Source: Vibrio azureus | GTDB taxonomy: Bacteria > Pseudomonadota > Gammaproteobacteria > Enterobacterales > Vibrionaceae | Assembly (NCBI RefSeq): GCF_002849855.1 | Contig: NZ_CP018617.1 | Location: forward strand, 62,001-126,000 | DNA length: 64,000 nucleotides | Reading direction: 5' to 3' | In this document: in pieces, positions 9,900 to 18,775 of the stretch | How positions within the stretch are numbered: position 1 is the first letter of the stretch | How the letters are laid out: each line of letters starts with the position of its first letter | The notes under the pieces: generated by a model | The model's database searches: none | What the model saw: only the letters and a program-made list of their open reading frames with translations | What the model was told of the DNA's origin: nothing | Program-made: the position numbers and the translations under genes

Positions 9900-9953
9900 A
9901 ATGTGCTTGGGTATCGTGATGGGTAAAAAATTTAGTGAAAAAAGTACTCTGAA

Positions 9954-11600
9954 CTATTGAGGCACTATGTAGAGATCTTTGGAGTAAATCCGCCCTTCGA
10001 CATTATTTTTGGCAAAACCTCCAACATTGGGACGAACTAAGCGCGCTTGCATATAGTAATAGATGGGTGCGATCGGCATATCTTTGGCGAGTAGCTGCTC
10101 TGCTTGATCGTAATAGCCTTGTCTCTTATTCTGCTCTGTCGCGGATAGCGCTTGCTGCATAACAGCGTCGTATTCTTTGCTCTGATAACGGGCAAAATTC
10201 CCCGTCGATTCTGAGCGAAGTAAACTGAGGAAAGTCGAGGCTTCATTGTAATCCCCGCACCAAGATGCTCGCATAACATCAAAGTTACCTTGCCTACGCG
10301 ACACCAAATACGATTTCCATTCTTGGTTTTCTAGCTCAACTTTAGCGCCCAAGTTTTTTTTCAGCATTGATGCAATAGCAACAGCAATCGACTTATTGGA
10401 CTCACTGGTGTTATACAGCAAAGAAAAGGTCAATGGATTTTCTTTAGAATAACCCGCTTGCTTTAGTAACGCTTGTGCATGTTGATTACGCTGCTGCTGG
10501 GTCCATTGGCTGTATGTTGGCTGTGAAGCATGAAATCCAGCGGTAAACTTATGTGCGAAGGTATACGCAGGTAGGTGACCAACTTGTGTGACTCCATCGG
10601 TGATCACATCACGCATAATAGAATAAGAGACGGCTTTTCTCACTCGCTCATCGTCAAAAGGAGGACGAGTGGTATTAAAAGCATAATAGTAAGTACATAA
10701 TAACGGCACACTGGTATAAGCCTGAGGGTAATCTTGCTGTAGTTTTTGTGCCATGTGAGGCGGGATATCAGAAGTTAGGTCTACTTCGCCTGCAGCATAA
10801 CGATGAATAGAAGCATTTTGGTTTTCAAACGGAATATACGTCACTTGATTCAAACGAGTATCGACCTGATCCCAATAATTAAGGTTCTTGGTAAGCTCTA
10901 AGCGCTCATTAACCACCCATTTTGCTAAAGTGAATGCCCCATTGCCAACAAACTGCTGAGGATCGTTCCAAGGCTTATCACGGTTTTCTACGGTTGCTTT
11001 ATGTACTGGCATCATAGAAGTATGGGCGGTCATGGCAACGAAATAAGGCACTTTCTCTTCTAACTCAAAGCGAATGGTATGCTTATCCAAGGCAGTCATA
11101 CCCAACGCTTCCAATGGCTTTTTTCCATCCGCTACCTCTGCAAGGTTCTTTATCTTGGTGATTCTCAGATACCATACATTGGGAGAGGCCGTTTTAGGAT
11201 CAACCGCTCGCCTCAGTGAATACACAAAGTCTTGTGCTGTAATAGGATCACCATTCGACCATTTCGCCTCTTTGCGCAAATTAAAAGTAAAAACTTGGTT
11301 ATCTTCGGTATGCCATGATTGTGCAACACCTGGGATGATATTTCCGTCACGATCTTGGATGACGAGGCCTTCAAATAAGTCTCTTATAATGTGCATTTCA
11401 GGCATCCCTTCCGCTTTTGCAGGATCTAAGGTAGCGGCTTCTGCATCATTAGCACGAACTAAGTGTTGCTGAGAGAAGAATTGTTGAGAGTTAGTATCGG
11501 TATCTCGCTGGGGAGCGGTTGCCAATGCTGCTCCTGCAGGCAGCAACATGTAACACAGCATGGCTATCGGTTGCTTAAAAAACGTTCTTTTTATGTCCAT
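9954..11600 (-). CDS. Periplasmic oligopeptide-binding protein, OppA/MppA family
   Basis: Solute-binding protein (SBP family 5) that delivers peptides to an ABC importer. It starts with a signal peptide (about 1-28, ending ALATA). The family core follows: LVRANDAEAATLDPAKAEG, then DLFEGLV, and internal motifs such as YYAFNTTRPPFDDERVRKAVSYSI that are diagnostic of OppA. The 548-codon length is typical of OppA. No permease or ATPase genes are adjacent, so it is an orphan binding protein here and may use a transporter encoded elsewhere. GGAG-like bases precede the ATG. The peptide preference is unknown; MppA-type murein peptide binding is an alternative. Confidence 0.9.
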   Translation of the reverse strand: MDIKRTFFKQPIAMLCYMLLPAGAALATAPQRDTDTNSQQFFSQQHLVRANDAEAATLDPAKAEGMPEMHIIRDLFEGLVIQDRDGNIIPGVAQSWHTEDNQVFTFNLRKEAKWSNGDPITAQDFVYSLRRAVDPKTASPNVWYLRITKIKNLAEVADGKKPLEALGMTALDKHTIRFELEEKVPYFVAMTAHTSMMPVHKATVENRDKPWNDPQQFVGNGAFTLAKWVVNERLELTKNLNYWDQVDTRLNQVTYIPFENQNASIHRYAAGEVDLTSDIPPHMAQKLQQDYPQAYTSVPLLCTYYYAFNTTRPPFDDERVRKAVSYSIMRDVITDGVTQVGHLPAYTFAHKFTAGFHASQPTYSQWTQQQRNQHAQALLKQAGYSKENPLTFSLLYNTSESNKSIAVAIASMLKKNLGAKVELENQEWKSYLVSRRQGNFDVMRASWCGDYNEASTFLSLLRSESTGNFARYQSKEYDAVMQQALSATEQNKRQGYYDQAEQLLAKDMPIAPIYYYMQARLVRPNVGGFAKNNVEGRIYSKDLYIVPQ

Positions 11601-11854
11601 TTAATGCTTCTCCTTTGGATAACTCAGTGATTGGATGATAGCCAAAACTGAACCTTTTAATTTCAGAGTGGTTCATTTACATCACTTCGTTATGGTAATG
11701 CTCACCATTAGTCAAAGCATAGACGGCAAAAGCAGAGTTCACTAAGTTGCTCTGCTATAAGGAAGGGGAATATGCCCAAGTAACGGCAACTTAGGCATAC
11801 AATGAACACTCACCAAACAACCATTTGGAAGGCTCTATTCAAATACTGTAATAA

Positions 11855-12595
11855 TTAGGGTAATTTAGAACCATACAGTGGTAGGGATTTATTATTATTA
11901 AGGGTAATATAACCCGGAAAGTGTGGTTCACCATCTTCACCGATCCAAAGACCCGCGAACCCAGAAACTTGACCGTTATTTTTCACATCATTACAGTTCT
12001 CTGCAGAACCAGTAATTTGGAATAAGTTATTTTTCATATGGCTTATATCGATGTGTACTTTGCAATAAGTATTAATATCATCAACAAAATCTAGGTTGTA
12101 GTTTTTATGCTCGAGACCTATAACGTTACTGCGGTTGACAACCAAATAACTTAATAGCTTTAAGCTACTAATATTAATTTCATTATCATTTAAGACGTTA
12201 AAATCATCATTAGCATCATCTACATTAACATAACCACCAGCTCCAAAAGGCTTATAAGTGACCGTTTTTTCTAAGTTTCCATAACGATCATTTTGTTTAA
12301 ACTCAATATAATCATCAAGCTCTGAAACTTCAGCCCCAAACACCTTTGCGCTACCATCCATTGTTTCGATCACTTTCAATGTTGATACATTGGAGCTAGA
12401 GGTATGTATAGCAAACTTATTATTATCAAATACCCATAACCCATCAAGTTTATGCTCATCATTTAAGGTTGTAGGCTTATTATTAACCGTTGGCTTAGGC
12501 AATGAAGTATTATTATCTTCCTTACCAGTTGAACTCCCACCACCACAACCTACCAGGCAACTTGAAATAATGACTGGAACAATAATTTTATACAC
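11855..12595 (-). CDS. Predicted lipoprotein of unknown function
   Basis: A 246-residue lipoprotein precursor. The N-terminus has a basic start, a hydrophobic core and a lipobox (SCLVGC) with Cys17 as the probable lipidation site, followed by a Gly/Ser linker (GGGSS). The mature part is rich in Asn and Asp, probably beta-rich (LDGLWVFDNNKF, FAGLWIGEDGEPHFPGYITL), with two later cysteines in the C-terminal third. I do not recognise a family. It opens the AT-rich group of secreted-protein genes and reads in the same direction as the next two reverse-strand genes. An AAAAGG site lies upstream of the ATG. Confidence 0.7.
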   Translation of the reverse strand: MYKIIVPVIISSCLVGCGGGSSTGKEDNNTSLPKPTVNNKPTTLNDEHKLDGLWVFDNNKFAIHTSSSNVSTLKVIETMDGSAKVFGAEVSELDDYIEFKQNDRYGNLEKTVTYKPFGAGGYVNVDDANDDFNVLNDNEINISSLKLLSYLVVNRSNVIGLEHKNYNLDFVDDINTYCKVHIDISHMKNNLFQITGSAENCNDVKNNGQVSGFAGLWIGEDGEPHFPGYITLNNNKSLPLYGSKLP

Positions 12596-12644
12596 TTTTT
12601 ATCCTTTTAACATTAATTTATGACACATGAAGATATAAGACTTA

Positions 12645-12980
12645 TTAATTCAATGTAGGATTACAGAAGAAAATTTGTGTTCCAGCATCTATTTCACATG
12701 ATGCATTTTCCTCCGTCGGCATTTTTATAATTTTATCATCTTCAGTAAAGAAAACGGGATAGATAGGCTTTGTTCTCAGTTCACCGCTATCATCATAGAC
12801 ATAATAATCATATTCTCTAATACTTAAATGGTCACAATTTAATGCCCACTGGTTTCGTGACACCGCTTCCTCATAACTTAAGCTCTCTGATGAACAAAAA
12901 GAGCCGCTATGATAATCAGCATAAGCAGTCGAAATCAGAGCAATCGAGCAAGAGATAATAAAATTTATTCTTTTTAACAT
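12645..12980 (-). CDS. Small secreted protein with one four-cysteine SLxxxEAxxRNxWAxxC domain
   Basis: A 111-residue protein with a signal peptide (about 1-21, ending STAYA) and one copy of a domain shared with three other genes in this island. The domain starts at a Cys followed by SLSYEEAVSRNQWALNC, then EYDYYVYDDSGELRTKPIYP, and ends with Cys in ENASC and FFC. The four cysteines in an exported protein suggest two disulfides. The copy lacks the NFDDWFKAP segment of its relatives. Function is unknown and I know of no named family. AAGGAAC precedes the start codon. Confidence 0.65.
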   Translation of the reverse strand: MLKRINFIISCSIALISTAYADYHSGSFCSSESLSYEEAVSRNQWALNCDHLSIREYDYYVYDDSGELRTKPIYPVFFTEDDKIIKMPTEENASCEIDAGTQIFFCNPTLN

Positions 12981-13055
12981 TGAGTGTTCCTTATTAATAA
13001 AAATTAGTCAGAATATGTGGAATAACTATTTTATCGAATTTATTGAAATAAACAT

Positions 13056-13694
13056 TCAATAATAGGCAGAGCTGACGCAATAAAGTTTTTTTGTATAATG
13101 TCTCATGTCACATGGAGCATTTTGGATCTTAGGAGCTTTAAACCAATCATCAAAGTTATTTGGGTTGGAAAAGCTTGGGTATATAGGCCTAGCTCTTATT
13201 GCATCGTTATCGTCGTATACATTATAATCATAATCTCTTCGAGATATATATCTACACTTCCTGGCCCACTGATTACGTTGTATCGCCTCTGAAGGTGTCA
13301 AGCTATCATCATCACACCTTAGTAGTATTGCTCTTTGCTCAGGTGTTGGTTCAGAACTAACACAAAAAAGCTTATGTGTATAATGCCTTATACCACAGGC
13401 AGCATTTTCAGTGATAGGAGCCTTAAACCAATCATTAAAGCTTGCTCGATTATAAAAGCTCGGGTATTTAGGTCTCGCTCTTAGTTTACCGTCATCGTCG
13501 TATGTATAATAGTCATAATCCCTCCGCGAAATATGCCCACACTTCTTAGCCCACTTATTACGTTGTATCGCCTCATAAGGTGTCAAGCTATCATCATCGC
13601 ATCTTTTCTTAAACTGGTCATCACCAGGAAAAGACAAAGCAACCGGGCTAAAAAAAATCACCCCTAACATTAGTGTTAACGTTTTTTTAAACAT
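13056..13694 (-). CDS. Secreted protein with two tandem four-cysteine domains
   Basis: A 212-residue exported protein: signal peptide (about 1-21), then two tandem copies of the island's shared domain (about 28-114 and 123-209). Both contain RCDDDSLTPxEAIQRN, WAxKC, SRRDYDYxxYDD, RARPxYPSF, FxDWFKAP and a closing CVSS. The two copies are closely similar even at DNA level, indicating recent duplication. The linker after the first copy (EPTPEQRAIL) resembles the first residues of the Hint domain in the gene at 14922 (CYTPDQKIL) but lacks its cysteine, and the second copy ends CVSSAYY, also without it. It may therefore derive from a Hint-bearing ancestor. Confidence 0.7.
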   Translation of the reverse strand: MFKKTLTLMLGVIFFSPVALSFPGDDQFKKRCDDDSLTPYEAIQRNKWAKKCGHISRRDYDYYTYDDDGKLRARPKYPSFYNRASFNDWFKAPITENAACGIRHYTHKLFCVSSEPTPEQRAILLRCDDDSLTPSEAIQRNQWARKCRYISRRDYDYNVYDDNDAIRARPIYPSFSNPNNFDDWFKAPKIQNAPCDMRHYTKKLYCVSSAYY

Positions 13695-14066
13695 AAAAAT
13701 ATCCCTTTTAGATAGGAGTGCACTCCAAACACATCTAATATAGTATTAACAATAGAATTATAAATTTATTTTTATTATCTATAACTTAAAAACAATCTAT
13801 AAAAAATAAAATAAAAAATCAACCGTAAGTAAGAAAAAAATAAATAGCAAAAGTATCATTTATGCATTAAATAAGAAACAATCGGCTCGCTAAAAACAAA
13901 AATGAAAATAAATAAATATCAAAAAAATCATTACTATAACGTTAAAAATACCATTAGTTCAACGTTCAAAAAAACCATTTAAATTGAACAAAGTTTATAA
14001 TATATTCCTCAATCGTCATTGAACAATGACATTATTTAACTAACTAAAATAAATAAGGATATTTTC
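13695..14066. other. Very AT-rich divergent intergenic region
   Basis: About 370 bases between the reverse-strand and forward-strand halves of the secreted-protein island. It is dominated by A/T runs and holds one clear palindrome near its right end, entered separately. No reading frame or RNA gene is seen. It probably carries both divergent promoters; its low GC, shared with the island, suggests acquisition by transfer. Confidence 0.5.
14015..14030. promoter_or_regulatory. Palindrome upstream of the forward secreted-protein genes
   Basis: GTCATTG-AA-CAATGAC, a perfect 7-base inverted repeat, ends 36 bases before the ATG at 14067. With no following uridine run it fits an operator better than a terminator. 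The regulator is unknown. Confidence 0.4.
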
Positions 14067-14906
14067 ATGAAAGCGCCAATTTTTGGAAAGAAGCTTTTAG
14101 TGACAACACTGACATTAATGCCATTGAGTGTATTTGCTAATATGCATGCTTACAACAGTTGTAATGATATATTAGCTCAAGGAGCTTATACTCAATACCG
14201 AACGACAACAGACTCGGAAACAGGCATAGCTCTTAAGAAATGGCTTTGCAGTACAGACCATATAAGTAATTATGGTAGAAACTCATTTCAGTCAGCTGTT
14301 GTTGATACCCTTTCGTTAGACAGATACAACGGAAATGTAGATGAATGGAAAAGGGCTGAGTGTATAGGTTTCGAGGATAGTAACTATACTGGCAGTAAGG
14401 CTGCTCACCTTTTAATTCAAAAAGTAAATGATGGAATCATTGATGATTGGTCAAACTGTATGCAAGAACAGCAAGGTCACCCACTTGTCTGTTATGCCAA
14501 ACAAACAGACCAATCACTGCGGATGATATTAAGAAACTATGGAAATTCTGACATTGAAATTAATAATATAGCTTCACACAACATAACTTCTGACTATTGG
14601 AATCCGCGCTCCATACAAGCTGGTAGAGATCGTATTATGCGATATACAATTGATGATAAAAAGTATGACTCTGAATTTGTATTATATGGTGAAACAGAAT
14701 ACGGAGATATGTCATGCAATTATACCATTCCTAAAAAACCAAACCCGAGCACAAGACATGAGTGTGAGGTTTATAGGTTAAATGCCTTATCAGAAGAAAA
14801 AATAACAACACGTGACTATGAGTACTTTAAAGAAACAAATATGGTACCTCTTTTTAGTAGCAGAAATAATCGTTACATGGGCTATTACCCTTGTGACATG
14901 TTTTAA
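14067..14906 (+). CDS. Secreted protein, unknown; C-terminus related to the four-cysteine domain
   Basis: A 279-residue exported protein with a signal peptide (about 1-24, ending SVFA) and about nine cysteines in the mature part. The first 220 residues match nothing I recognise. The last 50 (HECEVYRLNALSEEKITTRD, then YEYFKE, ending YPCDMF) look like a diverged form of the domain in the neighbouring genes, where SL-EA-RN and RDYDY occur in the same order. It lies 15 bases before the Hint-containing gene with its own AAGGATATT site, so the two are probably cotranscribed. Role unknown. Confidence 0.65.
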   Translation: MKAPIFGKKLLVTTLTLMPLSVFANMHAYNSCNDILAQGAYTQYRTTTDSETGIALKKWLCSTDHISNYGRNSFQSAVVDTLSLDRYNGNVDEWKRAECIGFEDSNYTGSKAAHLLIQKVNDGIIDDWSNCMQEQQGHPLVCYAKQTDQSLRMILRNYGNSDIEINNIASHNITSDYWNPRSIQAGRDRIMRYTIDDKKYDSEFVLYGETEYGDMSCNYTIPKKPNPSTRHECEVYRLNALSEEKITTRDYEYFKETNMVPLFSSRNNRYMGYYPCDMF

Positions 14907-14921
14907 GTTAAGGATATTAAA

Positions 14922-15773
14922 ATGATAAAAAAATTATTAGCTCTAACTCTAGGTTTAACAAGTTTAAGTATTTCCGCTAACGATGGTGCAAGACTAGAAA
15001 AAAGATGTTCACTGGATAGTTTAAGTCCATCTCAGGCTGTAGGTAGAAATGAGTGGGCCCATAAGTGTAAACATATATCTAAAAGAACTATGGAATACAA
15101 TACTCTAGATGATTTTGACAATCCAAGAGCGAGGCCTTTATACCCTAGTTTTTTTAACCCAGCAAACTTTGATGATTGGTTTAAAGCACCAATTGTTAAA
15201 AGTGGCTCATGTGACATAAAGCATTATACAAAGCAAATACACTGTGTTTCTTCATGCTATACACCAGATCAAAAGATTCTATTTGTAGATGGGGAACATG
15301 AAATATACGATGCGCTAACAAAGAAATTAACCAATATCGTTGCATTATCTGATAACGCTAGCCTTGATAATATCTCTTATCAAGTAAAAGATGTTGAAGC
15401 ATACAGTGAGTCTATTGTCGAAACCGTTCATAATATCCGAGTCTTTAATACTGCAAATGGCGGCCAGCTCAAAGTTACTGACAACCACCCATTACTCGTT
15501 TCAACAGGGTATATGCTGACCGCTGAAAACATAAAAGTTGGTGACAGCTTGATCAGTAAAGATGGCTCTTTTGATGAGATCATTAACATTGAAGACGTTA
15601 AGTTCACAGGTAAAGTTTATAACGTGATGCCAGATACCTCTGATAAAAGTACTAATGGCCAAATTGTAGTCGCACAAGGTTTCCTCTCTGGTTCGATGTA
15701 TTATCAAAATGATGGTGCTAATTTAACCGGAAGACTCTTATTAAGGGATCAAATACCTAGTGATTTACTTTAA
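14922..15773 (+). CDS. Secreted four-cysteine-domain protein with C-terminal Hint autoprocessing domain
   Basis: A 283-residue exported protein. Signal peptide about 1-19; shared domain about 24-111 with cysteines 29, 49, 97 and 108; then a Hint domain from Cys112 (SSCYTPDQKILFVDG). Hint landmarks are the N-terminal cysteine, a block-B Thr-x-x-His at 186-189 (TDNHP) and the last strands VYNVMP and QIVVAQGFLSGS. The usual C-terminal His-Asn of splicing inteins is replaced by Gln-Gly, so splicing is unlikely. N-S acyl shift and cleavage or ligation at Cys112, releasing the upstream domain, remains possible. A hairpin terminator follows 27 bases after the stop. Confidence 0.8.
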   Translation: MIKKLLALTLGLTSLSISANDGARLEKRCSLDSLSPSQAVGRNEWAHKCKHISKRTMEYNTLDDFDNPRARPLYPSFFNPANFDDWFKAPIVKSGSCDIKHYTKQIHCVSSCYTPDQKILFVDGEHEIYDALTKKLTNIVALSDNASLDNISYQVKDVEAYSESIVETVHNIRVFNTANGGQLKVTDNHPLLVSTGYMLTAENIKVGDSLISKDGSFDEIINIEDVKFTGKVYNVMPDTSDKSTNGQIVVAQGFLSGSMYYQNDGANLTGRLLLRDQIPSDLL

Positions 15774-15800
15774 TTTTTAAGGTGATTTTGTAAATTAACT

Positions 15801-15826
15801 AAGCAAGGCCTTTGTGCCTTGCTTTT
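15801..15826 (+). terminator. Rho-independent terminator after the Hint gene
   Basis: AAGCAAGGC stem, 6-base loop, GCCTTGCTT stem and a short T run. It ends the 14067-15773 transcription unit and rules out the upstream TTG as the start of the next gene. Confidence 0.75.
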
Positions 15827-15839
15827 AAACAGGTTTTCT

Positions 15840-16640
15840 ATGTTAAAAAAGACTCTTATTTTAACGGCATCACTATCAGTTATTGCCTATATTACTTTCA
15901 ATTCCCACACAAAGGCACCATCTGAATTACAAGCACTTCGTATCGAAGAGAGCACCGTTGAAAGCCAACATATAAATGAAGCAGTTGCTTCGGAGCAAGC
16001 ATCTAGTATTAGTACCCTTGTTCAACCTAACAATGTTAAATATCAGGAGAGCAACGTTCTTGATGAATCAAGCTATAATTGGGAAAATAATACTTGGCGC
16101 CAACCAAGTGAGGAGTTTCAAAGCTTTATCACCCTGAGTAGTAAGGTATTGACCACAGCATCAGACCGACAAAACTTTGAGCTGTTATTGAATGACTATA
16201 AGATGGTCGAAGCAACCAGAAAGGCGCTCCTATCTGATATTAGTGTTGAAAAGTACAATTATGATGATGAACGAGCAAGGTGGGATGCCATTTATTATAT
16301 AAGCAGCATCATCACAGGTAAGTACAAAACGCAGCACCTGACTGATATTGTTAATTTATCTCTCGAAGTAATCAATAAGCCACTGCCGGACAATATACCT
16401 GATGATGAAATCAAAAAATCTTTGATTGGAGATAAAGTTGAGATTGCCATGGATTTAGCCATCTTCCAACCCGATATATGGCAAGAGTATAAAGCCAGTA
16501 GCGATCCTACCATGGCGAAGTTCATTAACTATGTCGATAATGAAGCTGATTTTAGTCGTAACAAGATGAAAAGCGACGCTCAAAAGCTGGCAGATAGGTT
16601 GAAGAGTCTATCACAAGAGTCCAATTTGGCGACGCAATAG
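15840..16640 (+). CDS. Predicted exported protein of unknown function
   Basis: A 266-residue protein whose first 20 residues (basic LKK, then a hydrophobic stretch) form a signal peptide or membrane anchor. A low-complexity Ser/Glu/Gln-rich region covers about 25-80. The rest is mostly predicted helix, acidic and free of cysteines. I chose the ATG at 15840, with AGG upstream, because the earlier in-frame TTG falls inside the preceding terminator. It is last in the forward half of the secreted-protein island and could act with the Hint protein, but nothing in its sequence shows how. Confidence 0.65.
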   Translation: MLKKTLILTASLSVIAYITFNSHTKAPSELQALRIEESTVESQHINEAVASEQASSISTLVQPNNVKYQESNVLDESSYNWENNTWRQPSEEFQSFITLSSKVLTTASDRQNFELLLNDYKMVEATRKALLSDISVEKYNYDDERARWDAIYYISSIITGKYKTQHLTDIVNLSLEVINKPLPDNIPDDEIKKSLIGDKVEIAMDLAIFQPDIWQEYKASSDPTMAKFINYVDNEADFSRNKMKSDAQKLADRLKSLSQESNLATQ

Positions 16641-16840
16641 CCTCCCTTTAAAATTTAAGGCTCATACTCAAGCCACCCAAAAATGAACACGACAAAATGC
16701 GGCCTCGGTTTCCATTAGCTAAAGGGGAAAAGTCAGAGCACTCAAGCCTCTTCAATCACGCTAATAAGCCAGAGCCGCTTGCTGCTTACAAGCTATTTGA
16801 CACAGCGCTTCCACCTCTCATCACCGCTTTTGATACAAAG

Positions 16841-17230
16841 CTACATAATCCCTGAAAAAGGGTGTGATAAACGGGAGTAATAGCCTGGAGCGAAGATGGT
16901 TTGTCCCTTTACAAATTGGATTTGAAAGATATACCAATCACTGAATGCGTTTTCAGCTGGGTGTGCCACCATGCCCATCGCATCACATCGGTTTTGTAGG
17001 TATTGATACTCTTGTATTGGAATAGTCAAATAGCGGAATCCTACTTGCGCGTTAACAATATGAATCCCCCACTCGCCACTAATTTCAGTATCACTTCCAT
17101 CCTGCTCGTATAACCATTCCCAATCCGAACCATCCACAGTGGCACAATACACTCTTGCTGAATCAGCAAAACTGTTAAATGAAAGCCCAAATAATAAAGC
17201 CATCCAACTCTTTTTTAATAATAAACGCAT
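16841..17230 (-). CDS. Small secreted protein, paralogue of the gene at 44395
   Basis: A 129-residue exported protein with a signal peptide (about 1-22, ending SFADS) and two mature cysteines. It is clearly related along its whole length to the 132-residue product at 44395-44793: both have VYCA, then a W-x-WLY-x-x-DG segment, GEWGIH, a FRY-T-P segment, a second Cys, FS-W-FQI and IFAPGYY near the end. The family is unknown to me. The ATG follows AACAATG-rich sequence with only a weak ribosome site. Two dispersed, intact copies in one window suggest a selected function. Confidence 0.65.
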   Translation of the reverse strand: MRLLLKKSWMALLFGLSFNSFADSARVYCATVDGSDWEWLYEQDGSDTEISGEWGIHIVNAQVGFRYLTIPIQEYQYLQNRCDAMGMVAHPAENAFSDWYIFQIQFVKGQTIFAPGYYSRLSHPFSGIM

Positions 17231-17292
17231 TGTTAATTCATTGACCTTTTTGTCTATATTTTTTATCTACATAGTAGGAGGCAAGGGTATAC

Positions 17293-18411
17293 TCAACAGA
17301 GGCGTAATGCACTTTCAAAATCTTCTCTATTGATATAGCAACCAGCCAATTTACGCTCACCTACAAAGGTATCTCTACCGTGCAATACACGCCAATTGTC
17401 AAAAATAATCATCTCACCCGGTTTTAAAATATACTTCCATTGATATTGCTCTGATGATGCTAATGTTTCAAAGTAAACTAATGCTTCATACACTTGCTGC
17501 AAGTTATCTAGGTGTGGAGACAACGGTTCTCGGTCATAATGATTAAAACTCACTTGTTCAAGTTTACCGCAGCGATTGTAGCGAAGTACGCACCTCTGGG
17601 CAGCTAGATTCACGCCATCACCGATATAACGACCCATTATCGGAACATCTTTGAGCAAAGCATGGAGATCTGGCCGGTTTTTTAGTATTTCATTGGCCAG
17701 CATAAAGCCATCAACCATGGTTGAAGCTCCACCTTGGGCATCATAGTGACAACACAGCAGCATTTGTAATCCCGGCGCATCATGGCTGTAAGTACTGTCC
17801 GTGTGAGATCCCAAAGCTAAATCCGTATAGGCAGAATCATCTCGGTTTTGATTGGCACTGAATTGCCATAAACCACCGAAGATTGTTTGCCTTACATAGC
17901 CTATTCTATTGGCAATATTTTCTACAGAATCGATAGTCGTCGGGCACTCACTTACCACAACAAAGCCATATTCTTTTAATCGCATCAGCATCTGGTTAAA
18001 ATCAGCCGCCTTTTGAATCTGATAAAATTGAAATCGAAAGGCAGCATCTCCAATCAAATCGATATTTTTCCAAAGCTTGATGTCATGTTGATTGTCGATG
18101 CCAAACTGAGCTAAGTGGTCAGAGCCATCTTTGAGCTTCGAGTATAAATCCTGTGCTGTGTACTCTGAAGGTTCATGATTATTTTGCCAATAGATCATTA
18201 CCTTACTTCCTTCTTCAACTGTGATCTGCGTAGGTATTGAAGATTGGAAAAGATCCGTTGCTGAGCAAACTCTTTGATGCGTTTTATGGTCCCAATCCGT
18301 GTGGGATTTAGAATGATCTTTGAACCACATATAGGGAAGATCGAACGCCTGACCATCTCGAAATCTAATCAATAATGAGTATTCATTTTGCACAATACTT
18401 TCAATTTCCAT
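17293..18411 (-). CDS. 2-oxoglutarate/Fe(II) dioxygenase, gamma-butyrobetaine hydroxylase-like
   Basis: A 372-residue protein with the two-part layout of gamma-butyrobetaine/trimethyllysine dioxygenases: an N-terminal DUF971-like beta domain (about 1-95, LLIRFRDGQAFDLPYMWFKDHS) and a TauD catalytic domain. The iron triad is visible as H-x-D in GSHTDSTYSH and the distal His in WRVLHGR, whose Arg binds 2-oxoglutarate. The start at 18411 is preferred over the upstream in-frame ATG because TTGAGG lies eight bases before it. It is divergent from an aldehyde dehydrogenase, matching the last two steps of carnitine formation. The substrate is inferred; other trimethylammonium compounds are possible. 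Confidence 0.8.
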   Translation of the reverse strand: MEIESIVQNEYSLLIRFRDGQAFDLPYMWFKDHSKSHTDWDHKTHQRVCSATDLFQSSIPTQITVEEGSKVMIYWQNNHEPSEYTAQDLYSKLKDGSDHLAQFGIDNQHDIKLWKNIDLIGDAAFRFQFYQIQKAADFNQMLMRLKEYGFVVVSECPTTIDSVENIANRIGYVRQTIFGGLWQFSANQNRDDSAYTDLALGSHTDSTYSHDAPGLQMLLCCHYDAQGGASTMVDGFMLANEILKNRPDLHALLKDVPIMGRYIGDGVNLAAQRCVLRYNRCGKLEQVSFNHYDREPLSPHLDNLQQVYEALVYFETLASSEQYQWKYILKPGEMIIFDNWRVLHGRDTFVGERKLAGCYINREDFESALRLC

Positions 18412-18775
18412 CTGAAAGACCTCAATTTGAATGATGAACTGATAAACAAAATGAGCATAATGATGCATATTTACATCTTATTTTAGATCGTCATTCTTGT
18501 TGAAAATTTAAACTCTCAGCATTGAACTTTATCATTTGGAGTCAATCAGTCTCTGATCACATTTTATGTCAATAAAAATAGAGAACCACTCCAGTTAAAG
18601 TAAGTCCAAGACTTACTTATTAAGAATACCTTTATCATTTAAATTCATGTGTAAAGTGATTGCTTTATCCTTTTTGTTGATTGTTTGATTTTATTTCTCC
18701 TTTTTGGCTGGAGAAACTTTTCTTGATGTAACTTTCATCTAGGATAAGAACATCTCTCTTTGCTATGTAGCCTTT
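18412..18775. other. Divergent promoter region of the dioxygenase/dehydrogenase pair
   Basis: About 360 AT-rich bases between two divergently read genes. It must hold both promoters, but I see no strong operator palindrome, no RNA gene and no convincing reading frame. Confidence 0.4.

Noticed and set aside
14922..15773. Splicing intein with a homing endonuclease
   Set aside because: No C-terminal His-Asn nor extein residue, no endonuclease motif, and the Hint domain lies at the protein end.
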